Source of the DNA: Luminiphilus sp.
GTDB lineage: Bacteria > Pseudomonadota > Gammaproteobacteria > Pseudomonadales > Halieaceae
Length of the DNA: 12,377 nt
Assembly (NCBI GenBank): GCA_022425845.1
Contig: JAKMEU010000031.1
Coordinates: 1 to 12,377, forward strand
Direction: 5' to 3'
Numbering within the stretch: position 1 is the first letter of the stretch; the number at the start of each line of letters is the position of its first letter. Positions 7,256 through 12,377 of the stretch are shown piece by piece. The notes below the pieces were generated by a model. It did no database searches and was not told the origin of the DNA. It was given only the letters and a program-made list of their open reading frames with translations. The translations under genes were made by a program, and so were the position numbers.

Positions 7256-7391
7256 GCGAACCTCCATTCGGGGGCGTCAGGTGACACCACGGCAGGTGCA
7301 GGCGAGCGGACTAGCATGGGCAACTCCTCTTTGTTGGCATTCTGTTTTGCAACCGCACCAACGTTGTCGCCGGGCGGCATGGTCAATCCTT

Positions 7392-7408
7392 AGCGACTGC
7401 CATACCAA
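7392..7408 (-). promoter_or_regulatory. Sigma54 (RpoN) -24/-12 promoter of glnK-amt
   Basis: The minus strand reads TTGGTATGGCAGTCGCT. Against the sigma54 consensus YTGGYAYR-N4-TTGCW it has the invariant GG and GC exactly 10 bases apart and one mismatch (TCGC for TTGC). Transcription would begin near 7381, about 125 bases before the glnK ATG. Sigma54 control of glnK-amt is well established in proteobacteria; this assignment combines that with the visible motif. It was the best GG-N10-GC site I found on this strand of the gap. Confidence 0.68.
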
Positions 7409-7417
7409 CAAAATTAA

Positions 7418-7433
7418 ATTGTTTAAAAACAAT
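7418..7433. repeat. AT-rich 16-base dyad
   Basis: ATTGTTT, AA, AAACAAT: a perfect inverted repeat with 7-base arms, 10 bases upstream of the sigma54 site, inside an AT-rich tract. It could be an operator, or simply part of a bend between enhancer and promoter. I could not fit a good IHF consensus to it. Its left arm also contains the weak -35 candidate for ubiK. Confidence 0.4.
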
Positions 7434-7447
7434 GTCTTATAGATAAT
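7419..7447 (+). promoter_or_regulatory. Weak candidate sigma70 promoter for ubiK-comM
   Basis: TTGTTT (7419-7424; 3 of 6 matches to TTGACA) and GATAAT (7442-7447; 5 of 6 matches to TATAAT) are 17 bases apart on the plus strand. Transcription would start near 7454, giving a long leader of about 150 bases before ubiK. It is the best plus-strand candidate in the gap but not strong. Confidence 0.25.
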
Positions 7448-7483
7448 CCACTTAACTTTTCAGGCATCCCAGAGGACGCGTCA

Positions 7484-7500
7484 CGCACCAACGCAGTGCG
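7484..7500. promoter_or_regulatory. NtrC-like enhancer dyad upstream of glnK
   Basis: CGCACCAACGCAGTGCG is a dyad with perfect 5-base arms (CGCAC / GTGCG) spaced by 7, matching the GCAC-N7-GTGC core of the NtrC consensus TGCACC-N5-GGTGCA. It lies about 110 bases upstream of the predicted sigma54 start, a usual enhancer distance. The inner pair of the consensus is only half matched (C on one side, A on the other). Assignment depends on the context of a PII-amt operon. Confidence 0.45.
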
Positions 7501-7603
7501 CTGCCGCCCCGCCAATGGGCGAAAATGGGTGGCTGGGATGTGGGGCGAACACGCCGCATGGGTTACATTGACCGGCGTGACAAGGGATCGAGGAGTGGCG
7601 CTG

Positions 7604-7909
7604 ATGCCTGACCAAGACAAAGGACAACCGGGCTCCGGAGGCAACAACTCCGGCATAGGTGGCGGACCCGGGGAACTGTTTGAGCGGTTGCTGGGCCCCG
7701 ACAATCCCGTTTTGAACCAACTGGACAAAAATGCAAAGGCATTGGCACAGTCCGCCCTCGCCAAGCTGGACGTGGTCTCCCGCGCTGAGTTCGATGCCCA
7801 GGCCGCCGTATTGCAGCGCACCCGATCGCGTGTCGAGGCCCTGGAAGCTGAGCTTTTGAAGCTCACTGAACAGCTGGAGGCCATCGAACAGGACCGCGGC
7901 GCGGACTAG
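7604..7909 (+). CDS. ubiK: Ubiquinone biosynthesis accessory factor UbiK (BMFP / YqiC family)
   Basis: A 101-residue cytosolic, partly coiled-coil protein. UbiK binds UbiJ and lipids and assists the aerobic ubiquinone-synthesis complex. The family block is LFERLLG followed by DVVSRAEFDAQAAVLQRTRS (56-75) and a C-terminal leucine-rich coiled coil VEALEAELLKLTEQLEAIEQ (77-96). The first 24 residues are a Gly/Asn/Ser-rich tail (GQPGSGGNNSGIGGGPG), somewhat longer than in E. coli; the ATG at 7604 is nevertheless favoured because AGGAG lies 8 bases upstream and no nearer start is available. It precedes comM on the same strand with a 96-base gap, and the glnK-amt / ubiK / comM neighbourhood resembles that of Pseudomonas. 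The older name for the family was membrane fusogenic protein. Confidence 0.88.
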   Translation: MPDQDKGQPGSGGNNSGIGGGPGELFERLLGPDNPVLNQLDKNAKALAQSALAKLDVVSRAEFDAQAAVLQRTRSRVEALEAELLKLTEQLEAIEQDRGAD

Positions 7910-8005
7910 GGGCCTTTGGGATAAACCCTTACGCCGCTCCGGAGCTCAAACCCATCGGCCGTTGCCTCGCGGCCTGCCCGCAGCACACCTCACCAGGGAA
8001 GGACT

Positions 8006-9493
8006 ATGAGTCACGCAATCATCCTGTCACGTGCAGGGTTGGGATTGTCTGCGCCACTGGTTTCTGTGGAAGCACATCTGAGCAATGGGCTCCCCGCCTT
8101 TTCTGTCGTCGGACTACCCGAGAGTTCCGTTCGCGAGTCTCGCGAACGCGTTCGCAGCGCGCTCATCTGTTCGCACTTTAAGTGGCCGGATCGCAGGATT
8201 ACCGTGAGTCTCGCCCCCGCCGAAATTCCCAAGGCGGGCGGGCGCTTTGACCTCCCTATTGCCCTCGCGATTCTTGTGGCCTCAGGGCAGTTGTCCCAAC
8301 GTCACACCCTTGACCGCGAGTTTATGGGTGAGCTGGGCCTTGACGGCTCGCTTCGCTACTGCCGAGGGCTTCTGCCTGCGGTTCAGGCCGCCACCACCGC
8401 GAACCGGGAATTGCTGTTGCCCCTAGTGCAGGCCGAAGAAATGGCCAGGGTGCCGGGCAGCCGCGTCGCCGGAGCCCGGGACTGACTGGAAACCTGTGGT
8501 CTGCTGAAAGCAGGGCCTCTACCGCTCATCTCCGCCAGGGTTTCAAGCGCGGTCACGACAAGCGCCGCTGACCTGACGGAGGTCGTTGGTCAGGTCCTGG
8601 CCAAACGTGCATTGGAAATCGCAGCTTCCGGAGGACATCACATGATGATGGTGGGGCCACCGGGCGCGGGTAAAACCCTGCTCGCTACCTGCATGCCGGG
8701 CCTGCTTGGAAACACCAGCCCCACGAAAGCGTTTGAGCTGGCCCTGATCAGGGATCTACTGGGTCTGGAGTTTGAGGCGGGCCGTCCCTTCAGGGCACCG
8801 CATCACAGCACCACGGGCGTTGGGCTGATCGGCGGCGGACGGACGGCCTGTCCGGGGGAAGCCTCTCTGGCACACGGAGGGGTGTTGTTTCTGGACGAAC
8901 TGCCTGAGTATCCCAGAGCCGTACTTGATTTGCTCCGACAGCCGCTGGAGTCGGGGGAAGTGTGTATCAGTCGTGCCCGTGGTGTTTTTCATTACCCGGC
9001 CGCATTTCAGTTGATTGCCGCCATGAACCCCTGCCCCTGCGGCTATGCGGGTGACGACAGTAACGAATGCTGCTGCAGTGCCTCGACGGTTCGACGCTAC
9101 CAGGCCCGGGTATCGGGCCCGCTCATGGACCGCATTGATCTTCATGTCGGCCTTGAACGACAGACCGCAGCAACCTTGCTGGCGACGGAAACCGATGGCG
9201 CCTCAAGCGACGCGGTCAGGTGCCGGGTAAACGGCACTCAAATACGGCAGTTGGAGCGGCAGGGAACCCTGAACGCTGGGCTTAGCGGTGGCGCCTTGCT
9301 CTGCCATTGCGCCATGGATCAGACCGTTCAAAGATGGTTTGAGGGAGTGAGCGATCAACTGCAGCTGTCAGGGCGGGCTATACACAAGACCTTGCGTGTT
9401 GCCCGGACGCTGGCGGATATGGCACAGGAGGAGGAGATTGGGGAAGTTGCACTGCTGGAAGCACTGAGCTATCGCTCTCGACTCCCCCAATGA
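8006..9493 (+). pseudogene. comM: comM/yifB Mg-chelatase-like AAA+ ATPase, interrupted by an in-frame TGA
   Basis: Read through one stop, the frame encodes 495 residues, the normal ComM/YifB length. ComM is a hexameric AAA+ branch-migration helicase that helps integrate transformed DNA. The N-terminal ChlI-like domain (1-159) runs from MSHAIILSRAGLGLSAP through VVGLPESSVRESRERVRSAL and AEIPKAGGRFDLPIALAIL. Codon 160 is TGA (8483-8485). The same frame then resumes with LETCGLLKAGPLPLI, the usual linker, then LAKRALEIAASGGHHMMM, Walker A GPPGAGKT (217-224), RPFRAPHH, Walker B VLFLDELPEY (293-302), MNPCPCGY and SGPLMDRIDLH. Everything downstream is intact. ATG 8006 has AGGGAAGGA just upstream. 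A recent nonsense mutation or a sequencing error is likeliest; a split gene cannot be excluded because GGAGG precedes ATG 8642. The 3' end is 2 bases from the convergent cytochrome stop. Confidence 0.88.
8630..8644 (+). promoter_or_regulatory. Possible internal restart site in comM
   Basis: GGAGG (8630-8634) lies 7 bases before the in-frame ATG at 8642, the first of three consecutive ATG codons. Starting here would yield a 283-residue AAA+ module beginning only four codons before Walker A and lacking most of its first strand. The GGAGG also encodes the ordinary Gly-Gly of this family segment, so it may be chance. No other good start lies between the premature stop and this site; TTG 8612 has no ribosome site. 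Confidence 0.25.
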
Positions 9494-9495
9494 CC

Positions 9496-9918
9496 TTACT
9501 GGCTGTTGTTCACCATGTAATCTACGGCAGCGTGAATTTCTTCATCCGAGCAATCCGCACATCCGCCCCTGGCAATCATGCCCGTCCCCGCCACACCGTT
9601 GACACCACTGGCATAAAGCGCGTCTATGCCCTTGGTCATACGACTGGCCCAGGCATCTACATCCCCCAGCATCGGTGCACCCGCAGCGCCGGTTGTATGG
9701 CAGGCCATGCAGGCCCCGTTATACACATCCTCGCCCGAACGGGCAGCGGCAACGGCTGTCTCAGCTCCGGCAGCGGCACAGCTATCGTCACCCGTCGCAC
9801 AGGACTGGCTGTACGGCTTGATACGGGCCTCGATCTCGGCACGCTGGGATTTGGACAGATCAATGGCAAATGTCAACGCCGGCATCAGGGCAATGATCAG
9901 GGCAACAACACGCATCAT
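9496..9918 (-). CDS. Periplasmic cytochrome c5 family protein
   Basis: A 140-residue secreted monoheme cytochrome c. Signal peptide MMRVVALIIALMPALTFA (1-18), then a mature chain with heme motif CMACH (C70, C73, H74), likely axial Met114 in GTGMIARGG, and the c5-type Cys pair C120/C123 in GGCADCSDEEI that forms a disulfide in known c5 proteins. A further pair, C40 and C47, sits in the segment before the heme domain and may form a second disulfide; this N-terminal extension of about 45 residues is longer than in minimal c5 domains. Such proteins carry electrons in the periplasm between respiratory complexes; the partner here is unknown. AGGAG is 5 bases before ATG 9918 and 8 before ATG 9915. 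It is convergent with comM (2-base gap) and divergent from the glutathione transferase gene. Confidence 0.9.
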   Translation of the reverse strand: MMRVVALIIALMPALTFAIDLSKSQRAEIEARIKPYSQSCATGDDSCAAAGAETAVAAARSGEDVYNGACMACHTTGAAGAPMLGDVDAWASRMTKGIDALYASGVNGVAGTGMIARGGCADCSDEEIHAAVDYMVNNSQ

Positions 9919-9953
9919 GGGATCTCCTGTTGGAATTCCGTGGACTTAAGTGG

Positions 9954-9982
9954 CGCGGAGTATAACCAGTTGTATCTCCGCG
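9954..9982. repeat. Inverted repeat over the cytochrome c5 promoter
   Basis: CGCGGAG (9954-9960) and CTCCGCG (9976-9982) are perfect 7-base inverted arms around a 15-base spacer. Centres are 22 bases apart, two helical turns, which suits a dimeric regulator. The arms overlap both hexamers of the predicted cytochrome c5 promoter. As RNA it could also be a hairpin, but there is no T tract on either side. Confidence 0.5.
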
Positions 9983-9986
9983 TAAA
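9959..9986 (-). promoter_or_regulatory. Candidate sigma70 promoter for cytochrome c5
   Basis: On the minus strand TTTACG (9986-9981; 4 of 6 matches to TTGACA), 16 bases, then TATACT (9964-9959; 5 of 6 matches to TATAAT). Transcription would start near 9952, about 34 bases before the ATG. The two hexamers lie within or across the arms of the inverted repeat at 9954-9982. Confidence 0.4.
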
Positions 9987-10056
9987 ACAATGCGTACCGC
10001 ATCCGCATAGGTTTGTTAGATTAGAATGCACCGCAATTCCATACGGACGTTAAGAC

Positions 10057-10689
10057 ATGAAACTGTATACCTTTGATCCCGCTCCCAACCCCGCAAGACT
10101 GAAAATGTTTATCGACTACAAGGGGCTGACACTGGAAACACAGCAGCTGGACATGGCGAAGGCAGAACAATTGGATCCCTGGTATACCGCGATTGTGCCC
10201 GAAGCCACACTGCCGGCCCTGGTACTGGACGATGGCAGCCGGCTCACGGAAGTCATTGCCATCGTCCATTACCTCGAGTCACTGTACCCCGAGCGGCCCC
10301 TCCTGGGGACCACGCCCCAGGAACGCGCCCAGGTCCTGAACTGGAACCACCGAATCTTCAATTCGCTTTTCATGGCCTGTGCGGAGGCTTTCCGCAATGG
10401 CCACCCCGCGTACAGTGGGCGCGCGCTCCCCGGACCCATCAACTATGAGCAGATTCCAGCCCTCGCCGAGCGGGGTCGAGCGCGTCTTGTCGACAGTATG
10501 CAGAGCCTGAACGAAACGCTGGCACAGCGCGCGTTTGTCACCGGCGACACATTCACTTTTGCCGACATCGATCTGTTGGCGGTGCTGACCTTTGCCAAAT
10601 GGGCCGCTAAAACCGAACCCAGCGCTGATCACACGCACATCCTTGCCTGGCAGCAACGCGCGAGCGACGCTCTGCACGGCGCATCGTGA
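10057..10689 (+). CDS. Glutathione S-transferase family protein
   Basis: A 210-residue cytosolic protein of the GST fold. The N-terminal thioredoxin-like domain (1-80) starts MKLYTFDPAPNPARLKMFID, contains the cis-proline loop EATLPALVL (P53) and the glutathione gamma-glutamyl contact E65 in SRLTEVIAIVHYLE. The C-terminal helical domain (about 90-205) has the folding N-cap motif TGDTFTFADIDLL (162-174, D170). The usual Ser/Tyr/Cys catalytic position near residue 10 is occupied by Ala-Pro-Asn, so the catalytic residue is unclear; non-enzymatic or disulfide-reductase roles are possible. The substrate cannot be predicted. The ribosome site before ATG 10057 is poor. It is divergent from cytochrome c5, and the DUF3080 gene follows after about 46 bases on the same strand. 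Confidence 0.88.
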   Translation: MKLYTFDPAPNPARLKMFIDYKGLTLETQQLDMAKAEQLDPWYTAIVPEATLPALVLDDGSRLTEVIAIVHYLESLYPERPLLGTTPQERAQVLNWNHRIFNSLFMACAEAFRNGHPAYSGRALPGPINYEQIPALAERGRARLVDSMQSLNETLAQRAFVTGDTFTFADIDLLAVLTFAKWAAKTEPSADHTHILAWQQRASDALHGAS

Positions 10690-10735
10690 CCGAAGCTGCC
10701 CAGATCTCACCCGGGATGAGCTGAGCGCGCGCACA

Positions 10736-11800
10736 GTGCGGGGAACGCCACTGTCAGGTCTCTCCGGTCTTGGGCTGGCAGCGCTGCTGGCACTGCTGTT
10801 CGGTTGCTCACAGCCAGCACAGGGGCCTGCACTGCTCGATGATTACCTGCAAAGGCTCTCCCGAACCCTGGATGCTGAAGCACCAGACGCCACGTCACTG
10901 TGGGCACCGCCACGCCTTCGGGACGCAGGGATCGCGCCGCTGGAGATTCCCCGCGCCAAATTGGACGTGCTGGACTTCCTGGCGCTATCCGGCTGTGAGT
11001 TGCAGGTCAACCTGGGACGCCGTAATAGCAGTCTGGGACGAAATGCTGCCGCCTCGCAGGTGCTGTTACTCGACCTTGAGTTTCTTGCACTGGCACCGGC
11101 CTGTGTCAATGCACTGCGTTCGGCAGGCAACGAACAACTGGCGCTGCAAATACAGGCGGCCCAGGCGATGAAGATCAGATTTCTACCCCATCGCATCTTC
11201 AACGCCCTGCTCGCAGGACCGGAATATGAACAGTTCTGGAAATTACCCGGCGCTCTGGCGGCCTATCCAGAAACTGCGGGAGGCGCCGTTATTGATTCAC
11301 TGCACTGGTTCGACCGCGCTATTCAAATGTGGCTCAGCGGAGACTATCGATTTCAGGTCGACCAATTGGAAGACCAGCTGTTTCACCTGCGCAATGGCGA
11401 TGGTGGAGCGCTGCTGCTAGCCGCCACCCTGCAAGCCAGGACCCTCGATAGGGGCAATGCATTGCTGGCCCATCGTCTGGAGCGTGGCCCGCTCTGTCCT
11501 GGTACCAGCGCTACCGCTACCGCCACCACCCTTAAAACCGTGGTTTCCAAGTTTTTTGCCGGGGGGGTGCAACCCTGGCTGGCGCAGCTGGATCTTCGTG
11601 ATCGTGAGTTGCTGCCCCCCATACGCGGTATCGAGGCCCAGCTCGCCCCGGTGCTGCCTGACGCTTTTCAGCGTTGGTCAAAGCAGCGCGAGGCGACCCT
11701 GACCACGCTTCGCAGCATGCCCAGAACACACATTGCGGCGTTGCAGGCGCTGGCAGCGAGCTGCACGGGAGGCCTGCTCGGGGGAGCGCCCCAGACCTAA
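10736..11800 (+). CDS. DUF3080 family lipoprotein
   Basis: A 354-residue predicted lipoprotein. The chosen GTG start gives MRGTPLSGLSGLGLAALLAL then LFGC, a lipoprotein signal with lipidated Cys24. The open frame reaches back to an ATG at 10592, but that would overlap the GST gene by about 98 bases and spoil the signal peptide. No strong ribosome site precedes GTG 10736, so the exact start is uncertain. DUF3080 family blocks are LLDDYLQRLSRTLD (33-46), LDVLDFLALSGCELQVNLG (76-94) and RNSSLGR (96-102), followed by a long helical region with ALLAGPEYEQFW. No known enzyme motif is visible and the family's function is not established. Outer- or inner-membrane anchoring in the periplasm is inferred from the lipobox. 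Confidence 0.8.
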   Translation: MRGTPLSGLSGLGLAALLALLFGCSQPAQGPALLDDYLQRLSRTLDAEAPDATSLWAPPRLRDAGIAPLEIPRAKLDVLDFLALSGCELQVNLGRRNSSLGRNAAASQVLLLDLEFLALAPACVNALRSAGNEQLALQIQAAQAMKIRFLPHRIFNALLAGPEYEQFWKLPGALAAYPETAGGAVIDSLHWFDRAIQMWLSGDYRFQVDQLEDQLFHLRNGDGGALLLAATLQARTLDRGNALLAHRLERGPLCPGTSATATATTLKTVVSKFFAGGVQPWLAQLDLRDRELLPPIRGIEAQLAPVLPDAFQRWSKQREATLTTLRSMPRTHIAALQALAASCTGGLLGGAPQT

Positions 11801-11841
11801 TCTCTCTGCTACACTCTGCCCACACCTGAAGGAGAATACCC

Positions 11842-12377
11842 ATGTCCAGAGTTTTGAACCTGCCAATAGTAGCAATGATCTGCCTGTTACTGGCCGCCTG
11901 TGCCACGCCCCCGCCCACACCCTCTGTGGACTTTGACGTGGACCATGACTTCTCTGGGGATATCAAGATCGGTTTTTATGCCCTCAGTGGCGGTGTCACC
12001 GGTTCTAATCCCATGGAGCTCACGGACTTCCAGAAAGACCGCATTAACGAGGCACTGCGCAGTGCACTTGACGGCAAGGGGTACACCCTCGTGGATAGCA
12101 CCCGGGACGCCGACCTCCTGGTCAGCTGGCACCTGAATACGGTGGAGAAACAGGACGTGCGCACGACGAGTTCGCCCAACTACAGCATGGGCGTTGGATA
12201 CAGCCGCTACAACCGCTACGCCATGTACAACTGCTACAACTGTATGAATACAACCGATGTCAGGGTGACCGATTACACACAGGGGACCTTCATCGTCGAT
12301 ATGGTCGATCCGGTGAAGAACCGCTCGGTCTGGCGCAGCGTGACGCAGTCAAAAATGAAGGGTGAAATGCTCAAGGA
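11842..12377 (+). CDS. DUF4136 family lipoprotein (C-terminus beyond the window)
   Basis: 178 complete codons are visible with no stop, so the gene runs off the window. The signal peptide MSRVLNLPIVAMICLLLAAC ends in a lipobox LAAC (lipidated Cys20), followed by a proline-rich linker. The body fits DUF4136: an early VDFDVDHDFSGDIKIGFYAL strand segment, DRINEALRSALDGKGYTLVD, then DADLLVSWHL, and a late GTFIVDMVDPVKNRSVWRS block. Between them is a Tyr/Asn/Ser-rich stretch (about 110-136) with an unusual YNCYNC that adds two cysteines. AAGGAG at 11829-11834 is 7 bases before the ATG, the best ribosome site on this side. It follows the DUF3080 gene by 41 bases, so the two may share a transcript. 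Function unknown; a periplasm-facing anchored lipoprotein is inferred. Confidence 0.85.
   Translation, partial: MSRVLNLPIVAMICLLLAACATPPPTPSVDFDVDHDFSGDIKIGFYALSGGVTGSNPMELTDFQKDRINEALRSALDGKGYTLVDSTRDADLLVSWHLNTVEKQDVRTTSSPNYSMGVGYSRYNRYAMYNCYNCMNTTDVRVTDYTQGTFIVDMVDPVKNRSVWRSVTQSKMKGEMLK

Larger units (their letters stand above)
7256..7603. other. Divergent regulatory region between glnK-amt and ubiK (no gene)
   Basis: This 348-base gap has no convincing coding frame. From the glnK side it holds the glnK ribosome site, an untranslated leader of about 125 bases, a sigma54 site (7392-7408), an AT-rich stretch (about 7402-7447) containing a 16-base dyad (7418-7433), and an NtrC-like dyad (7484-7500). 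On the plus strand it should also hold the promoter of ubiK; the best candidate is TTGTTT at 7419-7424 with GATAAT at 7442-7447. Base composition of the central stretch is far more AT-rich than the surrounding genes. Confidence 0.75.

Noticed and set aside
7281..7300. NtrC-like sequence TGCACC ... GGTG close to glnK
   Set aside because: Half-site spacing is off by one base and the second half is degenerate; it would also lie downstream of the predicted transcript start.
7334..7350. Plus-strand sigma54-like sequence TGGCATTCTGTTTTGCA
   Set aside because: The GG and GC are 11 bases apart, not 10, which normally abolishes function, and it points away from glnK.
8483..8485. TGA read as selenocysteine
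   Set aside because: ComM is not a selenoprotein family, the position is a domain linker without catalytic role, and no clear SECIS-like hairpin follows.
8440..8620. Frameshift in comM
   Set aside because: Both halves are in the same reading frame (start 8006 and the downstream part differ by a multiple of 3), and the linker reads sensibly right after the TGA. A substitution is simpler.
9490..10053. Plus-strand open frame of 187 codons
   Set aside because: It is antisense to cytochrome c5, which has a signal peptide, CMACH heme motif and good ribosome site; the plus-strand translation is low-complexity and unrecognisable.

Overview
This looks like chromosomal DNA of a Gammaproteobacterium. 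GC content is high, and gene order matches enteric and pseudomonad chromosomes in two places: cyaY / lptM-lysA-dapF-DUF484-xerC-yigB on the left and glnK-amt next to ubiK-comM in the middle. The cytochrome c5, DUF3080 and DUF4136 genes on the right suggest a marine group such as the Halieaceae or Cellvibrionales. That placement is an inference from protein flavour and gene order and was not tested.

Layout. Positions 1-510 (minus): the start of an exported protein cut by the window edge, preceded by cyaY (frataxin). Positions 613-5153 (plus): a tightly packed run of lptM, lysA, dapF, a DUF484 gene, xerC and yigB. Four of its five junctions are 4-base overlaps, so it is probably one translationally coupled operon joining LPS-translocon maturation, the last steps of lysine/diaminopimelate synthesis, chromosome-dimer resolution and a HAD phosphatase. 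Positions 5169-7255 (minus): a nitrogen-sensing block of glnK, amt, a strong intrinsic terminator and a second PII gene with its own sigma70-like promoter. The 348-base gap before glnK holds a good sigma54 (-24/-12) site, an AT-rich stretch and an NtrC-like dyad, the expected layout of a nitrogen-starvation promoter. Positions 7604-9493 (plus): ubiK, then comM/yifB interrupted by one in-frame TGA. Positions 9496-9918 (minus): cytochrome c5. Positions 10057-12377 (plus): a glutathione S-transferase, a DUF3080 lipoprotein, and a DUF4136 lipoprotein cut by the window edge.

Most of the window is conserved housekeeping sequence. I see no mobile element, CRISPR array, tRNA, rRNA, toxin-antitoxin pair or defence gene, and nothing that amounts to an undescribed system. 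The points worth a second look are the premature stop that divides comM at its domain boundary, the two PII genes flanking amt with apparently different control, the sigma54/NtrC promoter, and an inverted repeat over the likely cytochrome c5 promoter.
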